The position numbers were made by a program, and so were the translations under genes. Positions 62,153 to 64,000 of a stretch of 64,000 nt of DNA are shown piece by piece. Location of the stretch: contig JACSVZ010000007.1 of assembly GCA_014706295.1 (NCBI GenBank), positions 38,324,633-38,388,632 on the forward strand, given 5' to 3'. The stretch is from Lycocorax pyrrhopterus obiensis. Taxonomy: Eukaryota; Chordata; Aves; Passeriformes; Paradisaeidae. Position 1 is the stretch's first letter, and each line of letters begins with the position of its first letter. The notes under the pieces are model-generated. The model was not told where the DNA came from. It did not search any database and saw only the letters and a program-made list of their open reading frames with translations.

Positions 62153-64000
62153 TGAAAAAAAAATCAGATGTGTAGAAAAAGACAAATTACTGAAACATAT
62201 ACACAAAATAAAAAGCTTATATGTGTCTCACGATATTTGCTGTAGGATAGGCCTCTAACATTATAACTCCAGGATTTTAGGCTGTGTCTTTTTCTGATTT
62301 AATTGTACCTATGTTTTTCTGTATATATTCATGTCAAGAGTGAATGGAAATTATAGCAAATCTTTTAACTTTATCTAATATACCTAGGTAAATAAGTCAA
62401 GGTATTCTAAATAATGTCTTCATAAGTTTTCAAAATAGCATATTTTGACTGAAATTTGCCGTGTTTGATCATTACCTAGAGTTCAAACATGAAAGCAAAT
62501 TTCTTCACAGCTACTTTTTACTGGCTCAGCAGCGGGGAAAATGAAAACTTTTCATCTGTTGTCAGTAAATTATTAAAACTTTGAACTTAAAAAAATCATC
62601 TTGATAACCTTGCTAATCAATATATTAATTTAGTAGACTGAATTTCATTCTGTCAAATCTTACTCTCAAACATTCTCTGGCTGTTAGCAATGGCTGTAAC
62701 TTGATGCAGCTGTAAGCACCCCATCAGCAGAGGCTTACAGAGTGGAAACAAGGAAGGGCATAGGAGGAGCGTTATTAGCCTCATTTAGGAAATGGCTATA
62801 TCTTCTCTCTTCGTCGTCTCTGAAGTATGAGACACTTATTCTTGTCCAGTACCTTAAATTACTTGTTCTGATCTATAAATATTAGTCAGCATGGGCTATT
62901 TTTATTCTAACACTCTGAGTCTGACATCTTTTCCCCAACCCCCCTGATTCTCCTCATCCTGCCACTGCAAGAGAGGACATTACACAGTGAGTGGATACAA
63001 CCTCTCCTTCTCTCTTGTACTGTTATGGTTCATAAGCTATCTCAAATCTTTTGATCACATTTTATTCTCCCAGCTCATTGCATTGAGCTTCATGTTTGTG
63101 CTGGACACCAGGGGCAAGTTGGCATTTTAATAAAATCTTTGACTTCTAAATTATTGGCTTTTCATTGTTAGGGTAAAACTGAGATTTCAGCATGGAGGAA
63201 GGCAAAATCCATCAGAAGCTTTCAGAGATATATTCAGAAAAGAAAAATCTTAACATACAGCATTCTGGAAATGTATTTTGAACTACACTTCAATTGCAGG
63301 GCAGAGAGTGCATAAAGTCCCCTCTCCCTGTGAATCCCTGGGGAAGTGACAGAGATTTTGCCTTCTGCACTTCATCAGTAGACCTGCATGGAGAAGACCT
63401 CTTACTCACTCATTTTCTCAGCCACTGACGTCAAGAAAAGTGCATGTCCTTGCACGTACATACAGATGTTTATATATAGATATCTCCTACCAATATAAAA
63501 GAGAAAAAACCAAACTTTTTCTTCCCTTTGGCCTAAACTGAGCTCATTTTTCTCTACTTCTATCTTTAGCCTACAAAATGTGCTTTAAAATCCTGTTTCT
63601 TTTGGAAGAAATACACATTTTAGAAATGACAGGTATAGTAAGTCAGTGAATATACATTAAAATGCTCATGCACCTAAGGTATGAGTGCTTAAGTATCAGG
63701 GCATAGAATACAACTTGGTACAATTGAAATTCTTTCTTTACTCTCAGTTTATTCTGTGGTCTTAGTGGAGGCTTTTTATGTGGAACACTAATATGCTGAT
63801 AAACAAGGAAGAGTTCACCCAGCACAGGTCAGGATAGGGAGGGCAAGAGAGACTGTATGGCCACTCACATTCAACAAATAGAACTGCATTCTATGTACAA
63901 GGGCAGCCGCAAATGAAGGGAGGCTTCCCTCTCTGCCTGGTCTAGTCAAACATGGTAAAAGCTGTTCTGCTCTGAATTACTTTTTATGCCGTAGGCCTAC
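62153..64000 (+). other. NPAS3: NPAS3 downstream intron, last segment
   Basis: About 1.8 kb of ordinary AT-rich intron after the plus-strand CR1. I see no exon, repeat element or RNA gene. The end of the intron lies beyond the window. Confidence 0.75.

Noticed and set aside
1..64000. tRNA, rRNA, CRISPR array, endogenous retrovirus or bacterial-type operon
   Set aside because: I found no cloverleaf, regular spaced repeats, retroviral gene motifs or LTR pairs, or compact gene runs. The window reads as vertebrate intron throughout.

Overview
This is vertebrate nuclear DNA, most likely from a bird. The only recognisable cellular coding sequence is one 90-bp exon at 6132-6221 (+). Its 30 codons encode the start of the first PAS domain of NPAS3, a brain-expressed bHLH-PAS transcription factor. 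It has a textbook acceptor (polypyrimidine tract plus TAG) and donor (GTAAGT). I see no other exon, so the window is one small exon set in more than 6 kb of upstream and more than 57 kb of downstream intron. Those giant introns fit NPAS3 and argue against its compact paralogue NPAS1. The bird call rests on the three recognisable mobile elements all being CR1 LINEs, on the lack of Alu, L1 or other mammalian elements, and on the low overall repeat load.

Layout: 1-6131 is AT-rich intron with a T/G-rich simple repeat, a GT microsatellite and short direct repeats. 6132-6221 is the NPAS3 exon. 6222-31596 is intron with simple repeats and several candidate conserved non-coding elements, including a perfect NFI full site at 10586-10600. 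31597-33220 is a 5'-truncated CR1 on the minus strand, with a frameshifted reverse transcriptase whose catalytic aspartates are lost. 33221-45744 is intron with the most convincing enhancer-like stretches (34500-34960, 35820-36240, 37960-38310, 41060-41350). 45745-45905 is an old CR1 3' tail, minus strand. 45906-60542 is intron with a 12-bp-arm inverted repeat (58207-58252) and another enhancer-like block (56640-57260). 60543-62152 is a second 5'-truncated CR1, plus strand, broken by stops and frameshifts. 62153-64000 is intron.

How it works together: the exon supplies part of the dimerisation domain of a neurodevelopmental transcription factor, and the large introns plausibly hold regulatory DNA. 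The enhancer candidates were picked by eye from motif density, palindromes and retained CpGs, not by alignment, so each is a hypothesis. There is no tRNA, rRNA, CRISPR array, operon, prophage or novel multi-gene system here; the many short open frames look like chance or CR1 remnants.
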